DNA of 64,000 nt from Prosthecobacter vanneervenii (GCF_014203095.1 NZ_JACHIG010000001.1:682001-746000), one strand, 5' to 3'. Numbered from the stretch's first letter, positions 28,549 to 37,751 are shown. Program-made: numbers and translations. The notes: generated by a model from the sequence alone, not told the origin.

Positions 28549-29847
28549 CTAGCGCGACTTAGTTTTTAGATTAAAACCGTAAACCCCGGCAATCGCCTGA
28601 ATAGCGAGAGACACAACAGATATAATCAGGCCAAGCCAGACGATTGACGAAGTCAGGCTCAAATCCATGAGCGAAATACAAACAACCTGCGTCAGCAGCA
28701 TTGTAGGAATATAAACAAAGGGAGACCACCAAAAGAGCCAAGCACGTGCAGCATGCATAACAAACAATACTCCTCCCAACATGTTGATGCACCCAATGAT
28801 TAGAGTAAGAAAAGCTTCATTTTGAAGACCTGAATAATTCGGGCCAAGAAACCAAAGAAACAAGCCGGGAAAAAAGATGCCGCAGCTGATAATTGCAATC
28901 GAAAAAATGCAAGCAATTGCTGCTATCTGAAGGTAACGTCTTAACAACAAAAACCGCGGCAACCTAGCCACATAAGGCTGAACAAAAACATTTGAAAAAG
29001 CACCTGCTAGAACAAAAAGCTGTCCAAGACGTCCCAGCGCACTAACTTCAGCTATATTTTGTGTAGAGCCAAAAATAGAAACAACCCCCATCTGAATCTG
29101 TGCCTGAAGTGCAGTAAAAACTACACCCGGCATCAAAGGGGCCAAATAATGTAACATATGAGCATTTTTTTCAGGCTCACTTTTTTTGAGCACCTCTGCA
29201 TAATTCACAGAAGAAACTTTATAGGCTAAACCTATCACACCGAGCGTAAGTGCGGCAATAAGCGAGGCAACCCAAGCGTTCAGCCAACCAACACTCCAGA
29301 AACATGTACATGCTATAATTCGAAACAAGGCAGCCGCAACCTGCGGCTTGTAATAGGCTAACAAATCCCGACATGCAAGCAAGGGAGCTCCGTACATATT
29401 CCACCCTTGAAACATTACTCCAAGGATGATTGTAAAAAAAAGTAAGGTCTTGTTTAGGACACCCCATGCTTGCCCCCAAGTAACGGCTGGATAAGCCACA
29501 GCAGCCAGCAGGAGAACGACGATCTGAATTTTAGAACGCCAATACCGAGCTGAACGCAAATAGCCTCCTAGCACATACCTGTCGTGCACTCGCTCGCCGG
29601 CCAGAGAGACAATAGAACCGGAAAATCCAAGATCAGACAATTGAGTCACCACACTCTGAAACGCGAACGCCATGCTAAACATGGCAAACTCTTTTATATC
29701 AAGCCATCGCAGCAAAAAAAAGCCCGTAAGGAGATTTAAAAACTGCACGGCTGGCTGCCCAACCGCAAAAGAAAACAGTGGTTTTTTCCAGTGCTTTAGG
29801 CGAGCGGACAGCGAATTTAAAGACACCTTAATGACCTCCGAAAGCAC
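28549..29847 (-). CDS. Wzx-like polysaccharide flippase (MOP superfamily)
   Basis: Polytopic protein of 432 residues with about twelve predicted spans and short connecting loops, lacking any large soluble domain. This is the topology of Wzx/RfbX transporters that flip undecaprenyl-linked oligosaccharides across the inner membrane. Typical features are the N-terminal pair FSFAVGQPAVQFLNLLTGFFLLRWL and DIKEFAMFSMAFAFQSVV. The start is a GTG, and the sequence before the first span is short and basic. Together with the Wzy-like gene at 14.8 kb it suggests a Wzx/Wzy assembly route. The symbol is not assigned because membrane-transporter calls from topology are approximate. Confidence 0.8.
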   Translation of the reverse strand: MLSEVIKVSLNSLSARLKHWKKPLFSFAVGQPAVQFLNLLTGFFLLRWLDIKEFAMFSMAFAFQSVVTQLSDLGFSGSIVSLAGERVHDRYVLGGYLRSARYWRSKIQIVVLLLAAVAYPAVTWGQAWGVLNKTLLFFTIILGVMFQGWNMYGAPLLACRDLLAYYKPQVAAALFRIIACTCFWSVGWLNAWVASLIAALTLGVIGLAYKVSSVNYAEVLKKSEPEKNAHMLHYLAPLMPGVVFTALQAQIQMGVVSIFGSTQNIAEVSALGRLGQLFVLAGAFSNVFVQPYVARLPRFLLLRRYLQIAAIACIFSIAIISCGIFFPGLFLWFLGPNYSGLQNEAFLTLIIGCINMLGGVLFVMHAARAWLFWWSPFVYIPTMLLTQVVCISLMDLSLTSSIVWLGLIISVVSLAIQAIAGVYGFNLKTKSR

Positions 29848-29855
29848 GCCTTTAT

Positions 29856-30644
29856 TTATCGCGAAGCAATTCCACTCTGACTCAATGAGTTCTCAGACAG
29901 CCGCCTATAATCCCCACGGCTGAAATACTTCTCGAGCCACACGTAAGCAACAATGAAAAAATATCGGCTTCCCATCTCACGGATTTTTAACTTGGCGACA
30001 CCGGTGTGACGGTTTCTCCAGGTGATGGGTGCTACTGTCCATGTGTAGCCGCGCACGATCGCCTTTAGAGGAAGTTCGACGGTTAGATTAAAATGCGGTG
30101 AGAGAAGCGGCCGACAGCCATCAATCACTGTTTTGTGGTACGCTTTGAAGGCATTGGTCGTGTCGTTGAGCTTGATGTTGAAGACCAGGCGGATCAGCAG
30201 GTTAGCCAGGCGGTTGAGTCGAAGCTTGAGCCAGGGGTAGTCGATGACGCCGCCACCTTTGATGAAGCGACTTCCAAAAACGCAGTCCCATCCGTCATTC
30301 AGGAGCTTCCAATAGCGCACGACATCGCGCACATCGTCAGATTCATCCGCCATCATGATGACCACCGCATCCCCCGATATGGCATCCAATCCTTGGGCCA
30401 CTGCGCAGCCAAACCCGCAGCGTCCTTGGTTCTGAATGGGACGGAGTTCAGGCACTGATGCCTGAAGATCCTGTAGCAGATTCCAAGTCGAATCTGTGCT
30501 GCCGTCATCCACGACAAGAATCTCATGCGGAACAGCATGCAGGGTTAATTCCAGATTGAGATGCTTGACTGTAGAGACAATACAGCCTGCTTCATCCTTG
30601 GCTGGCATCACTACTGAGAGCTTTTTGAGCGCAGGTTTACTCAT
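29856..30644 (-). CDS. GT2 glycosyltransferase, dolichol/polyprenyl-phosphate mannosyltransferase-like
   Basis: 262 residues from ATG 30644 (MSKPALKKLSVVMPAKDEAG). The GT-A motifs are clear: VVMPAKDE, ILVVDDGSTDST, and MMADESDD as the DxD region, then CVFGSRFIKGGGVIDYPW and NDTTNAFKAYHK, which match polyprenyl-phosphate hexose synthases of the DPM1 type. Such enzymes make lipid-phosphate sugars or add a sugar to a lipid carrier. The open frame to 30725 adds an unlikely Cys-rich N-terminus. The next gene upstream is divergent (GT25, plus strand). Confidence 0.88.
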   Translation of the reverse strand: MSKPALKKLSVVMPAKDEAGCIVSTVKHLNLELTLHAVPHEILVVDDGSTDSTWNLLQDLQASVPELRPIQNQGRCGFGCAVAQGLDAISGDAVVIMMADESDDVRDVVRYWKLLNDGWDCVFGSRFIKGGGVIDYPWLKLRLNRLANLLIRLVFNIKLNDTTNAFKAYHKTVIDGCRPLLSPHFNLTVELPLKAIVRGYTWTVAPITWRNRHTGVAKLKIREMGSRYFFIVAYVWLEKYFSRGDYRRLSENSLSQSGIASR

Positions 30645-30739
30645 CCCTACGATTAGTCTGAAACGGCCAGCCAAAGTGACTGCACAGCAGCTTTTGCATT
30701 TGGATGCAAGGCGCGCGTGTGGCAAAGAACACTCCTCAG

Positions 30740-31477
30740 ATGACGCGCATGCAACCCACAGCCACTCAATTGACTCCGGACAACCTGCGTGTGCACGTCA
30801 TTCACTACACACGTCTCAAGGAGCGGCGAATGCACATGGAACAGGCACTGCGGGATCATGGGCTTGATCGTTTTCCTGTCGCGTGGGTGACGGTGCATGA
30901 CCGCGAGGACGTTTTGGCGAACGGCGCCTACGATCGCGGTGACTGGGGAGACCCGCAGTCGATTGCGGCAGGCTCGATCTCGCTGATCTTGAAGCACTTG
31001 GCGGTTTATCGAGAGGTCGCTGCAGAGCCGGATGCCTGGCACCTGATCCTGGAAGATGATGTGCTGATTCGCCCCGGCTTTGTTTCTGCTTTGGAAGCCT
31101 GCCTCACAGAGCTTCCCGCCAGGTGGGATCTGTTTTACGTGGGCCTGGGCTGCTCCCTGCACGTGCCGTGGTGGCTGCGGCGTACAGGCAGGAGGACGTA
31201 CTGGCGCGGCTGGAAGCCAGGCCTGCTGTGGGGTGGCGGTGGCTGCTCCCGCTGCACCGAGGCCTACCTGATCCATCCGAACTGTGCTGAGCGTGTGCTG
31301 GCCAGCCATTTTGCGAAGCCGCCATTTGATCGACCGATCGACTGGCTTCTGAATGCGGCTGGCGCTGCATTGCAAATTCACTCCTACTGGGCAGAGCCTC
31401 CGCTGGTCACACAGGGGGCGTTTGAAAGCTGGATGAAAGACCCTCATCTGAATCCTGCTGCAAAAAATCACGCTTAG
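30740..31477 (+). CDS. GT25-family glycosyltransferase (LPS-type)
   Basis: 245 residues and the only plus-strand gene inside the polysaccharide locus. The sequence LRVHVIHYTRLKERRMHMEQAL near the start is the GT25 pattern (V-I-x-x-x-x-x-x-x-R). The family acidic motif appears in WHLILEDDVLIRPGF (E-D-D), and a late TEAYLIHPNCAERVL matches the A-Y-x-I/L segment. GT25 enzymes include LPS beta-galactosyltransferases. The stop overlaps the convergent gene's stop within the tetramer TTAG at 31474-31477. ATG 30740 is preferred over the in-frame ATG 30704, which would add 12 unlikely residues. Confidence 0.82.
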   Translation: MTRMQPTATQLTPDNLRVHVIHYTRLKERRMHMEQALRDHGLDRFPVAWVTVHDREDVLANGAYDRGDWGDPQSIAAGSISLILKHLAVYREVAAEPDAWHLILEDDVLIRPGFVSALEACLTELPARWDLFYVGLGCSLHVPWWLRRTGRRTYWRGWKPGLLWGGGGCSRCTEAYLIHPNCAERVLASHFAKPPFDRPIDWLLNAAGAALQIHSYWAEPPLVTQGAFESWMKDPHLNPAAKNHA

Positions 31478-32640
31478 TTCGATCGGACAGCCTCGGCCAT
31501 CACTCGCTCATAGGCCTCTACACAAGAGCCTAGGTCATACCTGCGTGCCGCCATCTTTGCCCTGGCTGAAAGCTGGGCTCGCAGATCATGCTGGGTGATC
31601 AGGGCAGTCATGGCCTCTGCCAGGCTGGACACCCCTGCCCTGCCATCGGGTTCCTGCTCCACGAGGATACCCGCAGGTCCTTGTGGCGTAGAGAGCATCT
31701 CTGGGATGCCACCCACGGGCGTCGCGATCACGGGCACCCCATGCGAGAGGTATTCGATGATCGAATTCGGAAGACTCTCTCCTGGCAGATAAGTCGGCAG
31801 CAGCCCAATGTCGAAATCTGCGATCCATTTTTCCGGCTCATCTTGATGCCCGGTGATCTCGATCCAGCGGCGATCTTCTTCCGAGAGACTCATGGCGATC
31901 TCATCCACACAGGGGCCCGCCCCGACAAAGACGAGCCGAAACGGTGCCTTTACCCGCTCCCGCACCACTCGGGCCGCAGCCAGCGCCTCTTTCCAGCCTT
32001 TCCACACCACCCCTCGGGCCACCATCCCAAGAGTGATGACCGCTGGCTGTGCGGAACGTTCGCGAGCTGGCACCTGTCGTTCATGGCCATAGGGGATCAC
32101 ACTGCGTTTCAGCTTGTCATTCCAGGGAAAGCGTCGGCTGAACTCCAGATTGGCGCTGGATGGGCAGACCAAGGTGTTCAGCCGACCGAAAATGGAACGT
32201 GCCTGCGGCATGTCTTTGGCTTCGAGAAAGGCGTAGTGCCCGTGATCAGACTCGATGATGGGCACACTATCCTCCGCAAAGGTTTCGCAGCAGAAGCGGG
32301 TGGCGTAAAACAGGTGTGTATTCACCACATCAAAGGGCCAGCGTCTTCTCAGCCTGCGCAGCACGAAGGCATGCACGCGTGCTTCGATGTCGATGCTCGG
32401 AAAGCGGGCCATGATCATCTGCCTGAGCTTGAAAAAAACCTTGTAGCCAAAGTCATTGAAAAGCGGAATCGACTTCACTGGAATCCCTGCCAGCCTCTTC
32501 ATCATCCCGGCATCCATTCCTTGTCGGCACGGAATGTAGCAGTGGAGCTCGTGCCGAGGCGCCAGCGCGCACGCCAGAGTGGTGAAAAACTTTTCCGCTC
32601 CGCCGGCTGGCAGGCAGTGTATGGCCATTAGAATACGCAC
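31474..32640 (-). CDS. GT4-family glycosyltransferase
   Basis: 388 residues with a GTG start, giving VRILMAIHCLPAGGAEKFFTTLA, a canonical GT4 beginning with the Gly-Gly loop. The donor half has ITLGMVARGVVWKGWKEALAAA and LPTYLPGESLPNSIIEYLSHGVPVIATPVGG, where the E-x7-E pattern is replaced by E-S-L-P-N-S-I-I-E, a common variant. GC content is again high, marking the end of the AT-rich core. It ends convergently with the GT25 gene, sharing overlapping stop codons. Confidence 0.86.
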   Translation of the reverse strand: MRILMAIHCLPAGGAEKFFTTLACALAPRHELHCYIPCRQGMDAGMMKRLAGIPVKSIPLFNDFGYKVFFKLRQMIMARFPSIDIEARVHAFVLRRLRRRWPFDVVNTHLFYATRFCCETFAEDSVPIIESDHGHYAFLEAKDMPQARSIFGRLNTLVCPSSANLEFSRRFPWNDKLKRSVIPYGHERQVPARERSAQPAVITLGMVARGVVWKGWKEALAAARVVRERVKAPFRLVFVGAGPCVDEIAMSLSEEDRRWIEITGHQDEPEKWIADFDIGLLPTYLPGESLPNSIIEYLSHGVPVIATPVGGIPEMLSTPQGPAGILVEQEPDGRAGVSSLAEAMTALITQHDLRAQLSARAKMAARRYDLGSCVEAYERVMAEAVRSN

Positions 32641-32685
32641 TCAAAATCGGCCTCATGTTTCCGCGGTTTCAAAAGCAAAACAGAG

Positions 32686-33666
32686 TTACAAAAGAAACGG
32701 CAGGCAGCGTTGCAGCACCAGATCCACGTTCAGCCCTTTCATGCACTGCACATCCTGCGGGCAGCCGGTTCGCCAGTGCAGCGGGCCGGATGCGTGGTGA
32801 TGGCAGCCGATGCATGGCAGAGAGGCATCGCTGAGCGCCCTGCCCACGCGATCTGGCGGCATGAAGCAGGCTGGATCGGTCGGGCCAAACAATCCTACAG
32901 CAGGCACTTGCAGAGCATTGGCCAGATGGAGCAGACCAGAATCCACGCCGATGAAAAGTCTCGCCTGAGCGAGCAGAGCGGCTGTTTCCTCCAAACTCAG
33001 CCTGTTGATCCAATCCTGAGCCCCGGAAATGCGTGGTGCACACACCGTAGGATCTCCGGAATGGCTGTCCACCCCGGTTTGGATGACGGTCACCCCGTAT
33101 TCGCTTTGCAGGCGTACACACAGCTCTTGCCAGTGACTCACGGGCCATTGTTTCACCGCCCACGTGGGCCCGCTGTGCACCACTACTAGAGGCCGGTCGC
33201 CAAGACACGCCTTCTGCAACAGTCTGCGCACGCGCGCCTGTGCCTTGGGAGATACGCACATGCGCGGATATTCCAGCGACTGTCCAGCGCAGCCGAGAAT
33301 TCGCGCAAACTCCTCCATGAGATGAATGCGCCCACGCGGCAGAGGTGGCACCATTTCGTCCGGCAACAAGGCATGGCAGTCGAACAATGGGCGCGCGAGC
33401 CTGCGCAGCCATGCGATGCCCCGTGTGTCCGATGCCAGCACCACATCGGCCACTTTTGCCTGTCGCACGAAGTCCACAAACACCTGCGATGTCAGCACCA
33501 TGATTCGTGCTCCCGGCTGCTGCCTGCGCAGAGCTCCCAAAGCCGGAAAAAGGCATAGCAGATCTCCCAGCCCGCCGTTGCGCTCTACTATGATGAGGCG
33601 GCCTCGCAGCACCTGGGGATGCAAAAACTTGAGCCATGCAGGAAATGCTTTGATCCATGTCTTCAC
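32686..33666 (-). CDS. GT9 heptosyltransferase-like glycosyltransferase
   Basis: 326 residues, GTG start overlapping the upstream stop (GTGA). The N-terminal strand RLIIVERNGGLGDLLCLFPAL is the GT9 signature (R-x-x-x-x-G-D). The donor domain shows VVVHSGPTWAVKQWPVSHWQEL and the classic FIGVDSGLLHLANALQVPAVGLFGPTDP. GT9 members add heptose or hexose residues to LPS core or related lipid-linked glycans. The locus has no ADP-heptose pathway, so the donor is uncertain. Confidence 0.88.
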   Translation of the reverse strand: MKTWIKAFPAWLKFLHPQVLRGRLIIVERNGGLGDLLCLFPALGALRRQQPGARIMVLTSQVFVDFVRQAKVADVVLASDTRGIAWLRRLARPLFDCHALLPDEMVPPLPRGRIHLMEEFARILGCAGQSLEYPRMCVSPKAQARVRRLLQKACLGDRPLVVVHSGPTWAVKQWPVSHWQELCVRLQSEYGVTVIQTGVDSHSGDPTVCAPRISGAQDWINRLSLEETAALLAQARLFIGVDSGLLHLANALQVPAVGLFGPTDPACFMPPDRVGRALSDASLPCIGCHHHASGPLHWRTGCPQDVQCMKGLNVDLVLQRCLPFLL

Positions 33667-34619
33667 ACAATGATCCGGCCCGGCAGCTCCGAGAGCCTTT
33701 GCTGTGGGCAGCCAAGCAAGTTGAGCTGATGAGGAAACATGAACCGGTTTTCCTCCGTGATTCGCATGAACTGCATCTGATTCCAGTCCACATCACCTGC
33801 ATGAGCAGGCGGCGGGCTGCCATAGTGGTGCGGCACGAGGGTGCCTCCGTGTTTCACACAGGCTGCAGGCATCAGCACCTCATAGCCATGATCTTTCATC
33901 CAGCGAATCGGCCTCAGCGTTTCGTCGGGAGAATCATGGTGGAGGAAATTTTCCACGATCAACCAAGGGCGCTGTTCACGAATCGTCTTTTCAGCACCTT
34001 GCAACACCGGCAGTTCCATGCCCTCGACATCAATCTTGATCACCTCCACCTCCGCGATGGCTTCGTCATCCAGCGTTGTCACCTGCACCAGCGCCCCATC
34101 AATGTTAGAGCTCAGCCGGGCCAGCCCGCTCAGACCATCGCTTTCCACCATGCTAAGTCGTCCGGCAGCAGCCCCCAGCCCGAGATTTCTTGCCACCACA
34201 CGCTGATCTAGCCCCGCCTGCGCGATGCACTGACGCAGGTCGGCATAGGTGGTGGGACTGGGTTCATAGCAGAACGTCTTGCCCGCAAAAGCCGGCAGAG
34301 CCGAGGCAAAGAGGGCAAAATACCCCCAGTTGCTGCCCGCATCCACAAAGGCACCTGCCCCTTTCAGCAAGGCAAAGAGCAGTACACAGGTCTCCAGTTC
34401 GTAGCCTGCCTGATACTGCAGATCATACAAAGCGTGAAACTGCGAGTTGCGTCCGTTGAACTCGACCACTCGGTCCCGGCCATACCTGAAGGCCCCCACG
34501 TGCGGAACAAAGCTCCATGAGGCGATGCGGCGCGCATGTCGGCGCAGCAGCGGCACTCGCCGCAGCAGACGCTCCAGCCGGACATTGAGCGGCAGGCTGA
34601 TCATCGAAAAAGGATTCAC
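33663..34619 (-). CDS. FkbM-family methyltransferase
   Basis: 318 residues, GTG start overlapping the Wzt stop by 4 bp; an ATG five codons in (34604) is an alternative. The N-terminal 70 residues are basic and variable. Motif I is AFVDAGSNWGYFALFA, the acidic strand is FCYEPSPTTYADL, and the FkbM block is VIKIDVEGMELPVLQGAEK, followed by PWLIVENFLHHD. It lies directly beside the ABC exporter, so it may modify the non-reducing end of the exported chain, a known way of capping ABC-exported O-chains. That role is inference. Confidence 0.88.
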   Translation of the reverse strand: MNPFSMISLPLNVRLERLLRRVPLLRRHARRIASWSFVPHVGAFRYGRDRVVEFNGRNSQFHALYDLQYQAGYELETCVLLFALLKGAGAFVDAGSNWGYFALFASALPAFAGKTFCYEPSPTTYADLRQCIAQAGLDQRVVARNLGLGAAAGRLSMVESDGLSGLARLSSNIDGALVQVTTLDDEAIAEVEVIKIDVEGMELPVLQGAEKTIREQRPWLIVENFLHHDSPDETLRPIRWMKDHGYEVLMPAACVKHGGTLVPHHYGSPPPAHAGDVDWNQMQFMRITEENRFMFPHQLNLLGCPQQRLSELPGRIIV

Positions 34620-35872
34620 GCAGGCAGCACCTCCAGCAGTTCTGTCTCGGGGATCGTGCTGGCACGGATGCTGTCAGCCCAGACCTCAGCAGAGGTTTCA
34701 TTGGCCATGACATCAAACATCAGCGCATGCTCCACCAGATCTTCATCTCCGCGTTCAGATTTGATCCCAAAATTCACCGAATAACGCCCTGGAGCCAGGC
34801 GCAGGTGCGGCACTGAGAAACGCCCTCCCCTGCTCTGATCTGGCAGCGCCACTCTGGAAGAAGCCACCTCATGTCCACCAGCGCTAAAAATAGCCCAGCA
34901 GAGATGTATCTGAGACGCCTCGCCTCGGCGTGAGATGTACACACGGAAGATCAGCCGCTGCGCAAAGGGCACGCCTGCGCCATTGGCCTCCAGCTCCACT
35001 TCATCAATGACCGCCTGCCCACGTAGAAAAGCAGCCCGCTGCATTGTGCGGCAGTCTGCACTCGTCCGTCCGCTGGCAAACGCCCGGTGGTACTCGCGCG
35101 AGACCGCCTCCATTGTACCCTCCGCCACCACGCGCCCCTGATGCAGCAGAATTCCTCGCTGGCACAGGCGCAGCAGCGCCTCCATCTGGTGGCTGACAAA
35201 GAGCACCGTCGTATGCTGCCGTTTGGAGAGCTCGCTCATGCGTCCCAGGCATTTCTGCTGAAACACCGCATCTCCCACGGCCAGCACTTCATCCACGATC
35301 AGCACGTCCGGCTGCACATGCGCCGCGATGGCAAAGGCCAGCCGCACATACATGCCGCTGCTGTAGCGTTTGACCGGAGTATCTAGAAACTTGTCCACCT
35401 CAGCAAAAGCCACGATCTCATCAAACTTGGATCGTATCTCGCTGCGCTGCATCCCTAGCAGCGCTCCGTTGAGGTAGATGTTCTCACGCCCGGTCAGTTC
35501 CGGATGAAAACCCGTCCCCACCTCCAGCAGCGATGCCACACGCCCACGGAGCACCAGACGCCCGGTCGTAGGCTCCGTAATGCGGCTGAGAATCTTCAGC
35601 AGCGTGCTTTTACCCGCGCCATTGCGTCCCACGATGCCCACTGAATCCCCCTGCTTCACTTCGAAGGAAACATCCTGCAGCGCCCAGAAATCTTCGGCTT
35701 CACTCCTGCTTCCGCTCAAGGCTTTGACAGGATTGCGCACCCATTGCAGCAGCGACTCGCTGAGCCGTTGGTAGCCCTGCTGTGGCGAAGTCCCCAGTTG
35801 GTACCTTTTTCCCAGCCCTGAGACGGAGATGGCACTCGCCGAGCAGCCACCTGATGACCCTTCTGATTTCAT
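34616..35872 (-). CDS. wzt: polysaccharide ABC transporter ATP-binding protein (Wzt-like, with C-terminal domain)
   Basis: 418 residues. Residues about 14-245 form the ATPase: Walker A GRNGAGKST (82-90), signature YSSGM (170-174) and Walker B VLIVDE (190-195). The C-terminal domain (about 265-410) is beta-rich and corresponds to the carbohydrate-binding Wzt_C domain that recognises the capped chain terminus in O9a-type exporters. Together with the permease two genes downstream it exports a finished undecaprenyl-linked polymer. The genes around it overlap by 4 bp, so the cluster is one translation unit. Confidence 0.92.
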   Translation of the reverse strand: MKSEGSSGGCSASAISVSGLGKRYQLGTSPQQGYQRLSESLLQWVRNPVKALSGSRSEAEDFWALQDVSFEVKQGDSVGIVGRNGAGKSTLLKILSRITEPTTGRLVLRGRVASLLEVGTGFHPELTGRENIYLNGALLGMQRSEIRSKFDEIVAFAEVDKFLDTPVKRYSSGMYVRLAFAIAAHVQPDVLIVDEVLAVGDAVFQQKCLGRMSELSKRQHTTVLFVSHQMEALLRLCQRGILLHQGRVVAEGTMEAVSREYHRAFASGRTSADCRTMQRAAFLRGQAVIDEVELEANGAGVPFAQRLIFRVYISRRGEASQIHLCWAIFSAGGHEVASSRVALPDQSRGGRFSVPHLRLAPGRYSVNFGIKSERGDEDLVEHALMFDVMANETSAEVWADSIRASTIPETELLEVLPA

Positions 35873-36912
35873 GCCTGAAGAGACAAGTAGAGCTCCATCG
35901 TTCGCGCAGCCACACGCTCCCAGGAAAGCGACTCCGCATGCTGTCGCGCTGCCGCAGACATCCGGCGGACATTAGCTGGATTGGCCAGATGAGACTCCAG
36001 CGCATGCGCCAGCGCGGGAAAGTCGCCGGGTTCCGTCAGCACCGCACATTCATGGGTCAGATATTCGGGCACACCACCCACTCGCTGGGCGATCACTGGC
36101 ACGCCGCAGGCAAGAGCCTCCAGAATCACATTGTTGGCCGTAGCCTGGGTCGTCAGGTGCAGAAGACAGTCCGCGTTGCGATAGCAGTTCAGCAGTTCCT
36201 CATCTGGCACCCTTGTGCGATACGTGACATTGAGCATGCCTGCAAAGGCGGCTCTCTCATGCTCCGGCCCAATGATGACAAAGCGGATATCCGGGCTCTG
36301 CCCAAAGTGGGCCGCCACCTCCCTCAGCAGCGGAAAATTGCGCCCGGTCGCACCCACAGCCAGCACATGACGCACACCGCCCCCCCCTGCACTCGCTACA
36401 GGAGGAGAAAAGAAGGCCGTATCCACTCCATGCGGTATCACGTGCAGGCGTTTCTCGGAAACTCCCTGCTGCAAAAACCAGTCTTGCTGAGTGCTGCTCA
36501 TGAGAATAATGGCGTCAAAGACACGCAGTCCCTGCGGGCGGCGGACAATCTCCCGCAATTGATCGGGCGGGTGATGAAAGGTGCCCACAAGGCTGACCCC
36601 CGCCCGTTTTGGTTCTCTATCCAGGAAGGCAAAATCGCGGTCGCACCAGAGATAGTGAATGATTCCCTGAAAACCCTGGCGCAGTTCCGCACGCAATCTG
36701 CGATCCACCGCCATACTCCCCCCCATGCACCAGCGGGAGAAGCACAGACGGCGCATGAGCCGCGTACGCCATCTCGCCACCAAACCGGAGGGATCCCGAC
36801 GGGGTTCCACCATTTTTTCTGCAGGCAGGTAGTCTGCGATGACATGGTATCCGGAACGTTGAGCCAGAACATCATCCTGAGTCCAGGCACAGAGCAGCCT
36901 TGGAGGAGACAT
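35869..36912 (-). CDS. GT4-family glycosyltransferase
   Basis: 347 residues from ATG 36912 (MSPPRLLCAWTQDDVLAQRSGYH). A TTG at 36927 overlapping the permease stop is an alternative start. The donor domain contains HVLAVGATGRNFPLLREVAAHF and NADCLLHLTTQATANNVILEALACGVPVIAQRVGG, in which N-N-V-I-L-E is the donor-binding loop. It is inserted between the permease and ATPase genes of the exporter, indicating tight linkage of this sugar transfer to export. Specificity is unknown. Confidence 0.85.
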   Translation of the reverse strand: MSPPRLLCAWTQDDVLAQRSGYHVIADYLPAEKMVEPRRDPSGLVARWRTRLMRRLCFSRWCMGGSMAVDRRLRAELRQGFQGIIHYLWCDRDFAFLDREPKRAGVSLVGTFHHPPDQLREIVRRPQGLRVFDAIILMSSTQQDWFLQQGVSEKRLHVIPHGVDTAFFSPPVASAGGGGVRHVLAVGATGRNFPLLREVAAHFGQSPDIRFVIIGPEHERAAFAGMLNVTYRTRVPDEELLNCYRNADCLLHLTTQATANNVILEALACGVPVIAQRVGGVPEYLTHECAVLTEPGDFPALAHALESHLANPANVRRMSAAARQHAESLSWERVAARTMELYLSLQA

Positions 36913-36923
36913 CGGGGGTGGAT

Positions 36924-37751
36924 TCAAATGATATCAGCGATGGTTCGTTCCACGCGCCGGAAGCAGCCGACACCGGCCACCAGCAGCACCAGTCCAAGCA
37001 CTGAGGAGACCAGAAAGCTCTGCCAATGAAGCGGCACCGTTCCGCAGATGGCCCAGCGGAAGCCATCGATGACACACACGACAGGGTTGAGGGCATTCAG
37101 CATCCGCCCCCAATTCCCCAGCTTATCCTGCACCAGGCTGGTGCTATAGAAAACCGGGGTGACATAAAGCCCGAACTGCACGGCAAACGGCACGATGTAG
37201 CGGAAGTCGCGGTATTTCACATTCAGTGCGGTGAAAAGCAGCCCCGGCCCCATGGCGCTCAGCAGTCCCAGTAGAACAAAAGCTGGCAGCAGCAGCAGCC
37301 GCCACGTGGGCATCATTCCATGCCAGGCCATCAGGCCAGCCAGAATGACGAGAGAGATGGCAAAATCCACCAAGGCCACAAGCATGGTGCTCAGCGGCAG
37401 AATCAGACGCGGAAAGTAAATTTTAGAAATCAGGCTGGAACTGGCCACCAGGCTGTTGGCAGACTCGCTCATGGCGCTGCTGAAAAAGTACCACGGCAGC
37501 ATGCCAGCACAGACCATGACCGCATAAGGCACTCCATCTGAAGGCAGTCCTGCCAGTCCGCCAAAAATACCAGCTCCCACCAGGATCGTGAGCAGCGGGC
37601 GGATCAGTGCCCACGCCACGCCTATGGCGGTCTGCTTGTAACGCACCAGCAGATCACGCCATGCCAGGAAAGCCAGCAGTTCACGGAAACGCCAGAGATC
37701 GCGCCAGTAATTTGCCCTCGCTTGTCCAGCTTCGATGACCAGTTCTTCCAT
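36924..37751 (-). CDS. wzm: polysaccharide ABC transporter permease (Wzm-like)
   Basis: ABC-2 type permease of 275 residues with about six spans. The N-terminal amphipathic YWRDLWRFRELLAFLAWRDLLVRYKQT is the conserved entry helix of Wzm/KpsM/RfbA permeases, and the last third has NVKYRDFRYIVPFAVQFGLYVTPVFYS, a family hallmark. It forms the transmembrane half of the exporter with the Wzt-like ATPase. It follows rmlB with a one-base overlap and overlaps the glycosyltransferase frame downstream. Confidence 0.93.
   Translation of the reverse strand: MEELVIEAGQARANYWRDLWRFRELLAFLAWRDLLVRYKQTAIGVAWALIRPLLTILVGAGIFGGLAGLPSDGVPYAVMVCAGMLPWYFFSSAMSESANSLVASSSLISKIYFPRLILPLSTMLVALVDFAISLVILAGLMAWHGMMPTWRLLLLPAFVLLGLLSAMGPGLLFTALNVKYRDFRYIVPFAVQFGLYVTPVFYSTSLVQDKLGNWGRMLNALNPVVCVIDGFRWAICGTVPLHWQSFLVSSVLGLVLLVAGVGCFRRVERTIADII

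Noticed and set aside
31588-32631. Plus-strand frame of 347 codons
   Set aside because: Antisense to a clear GT4 gene; rich in His/Pro/Gln and without motifs.
32669-33823. Minus-strand frame of 384 codons in another phase
   Set aside because: Overlaps the GT9 gene in a shifted frame; Arg/Ser/Ala-rich composition typical of a shadow.
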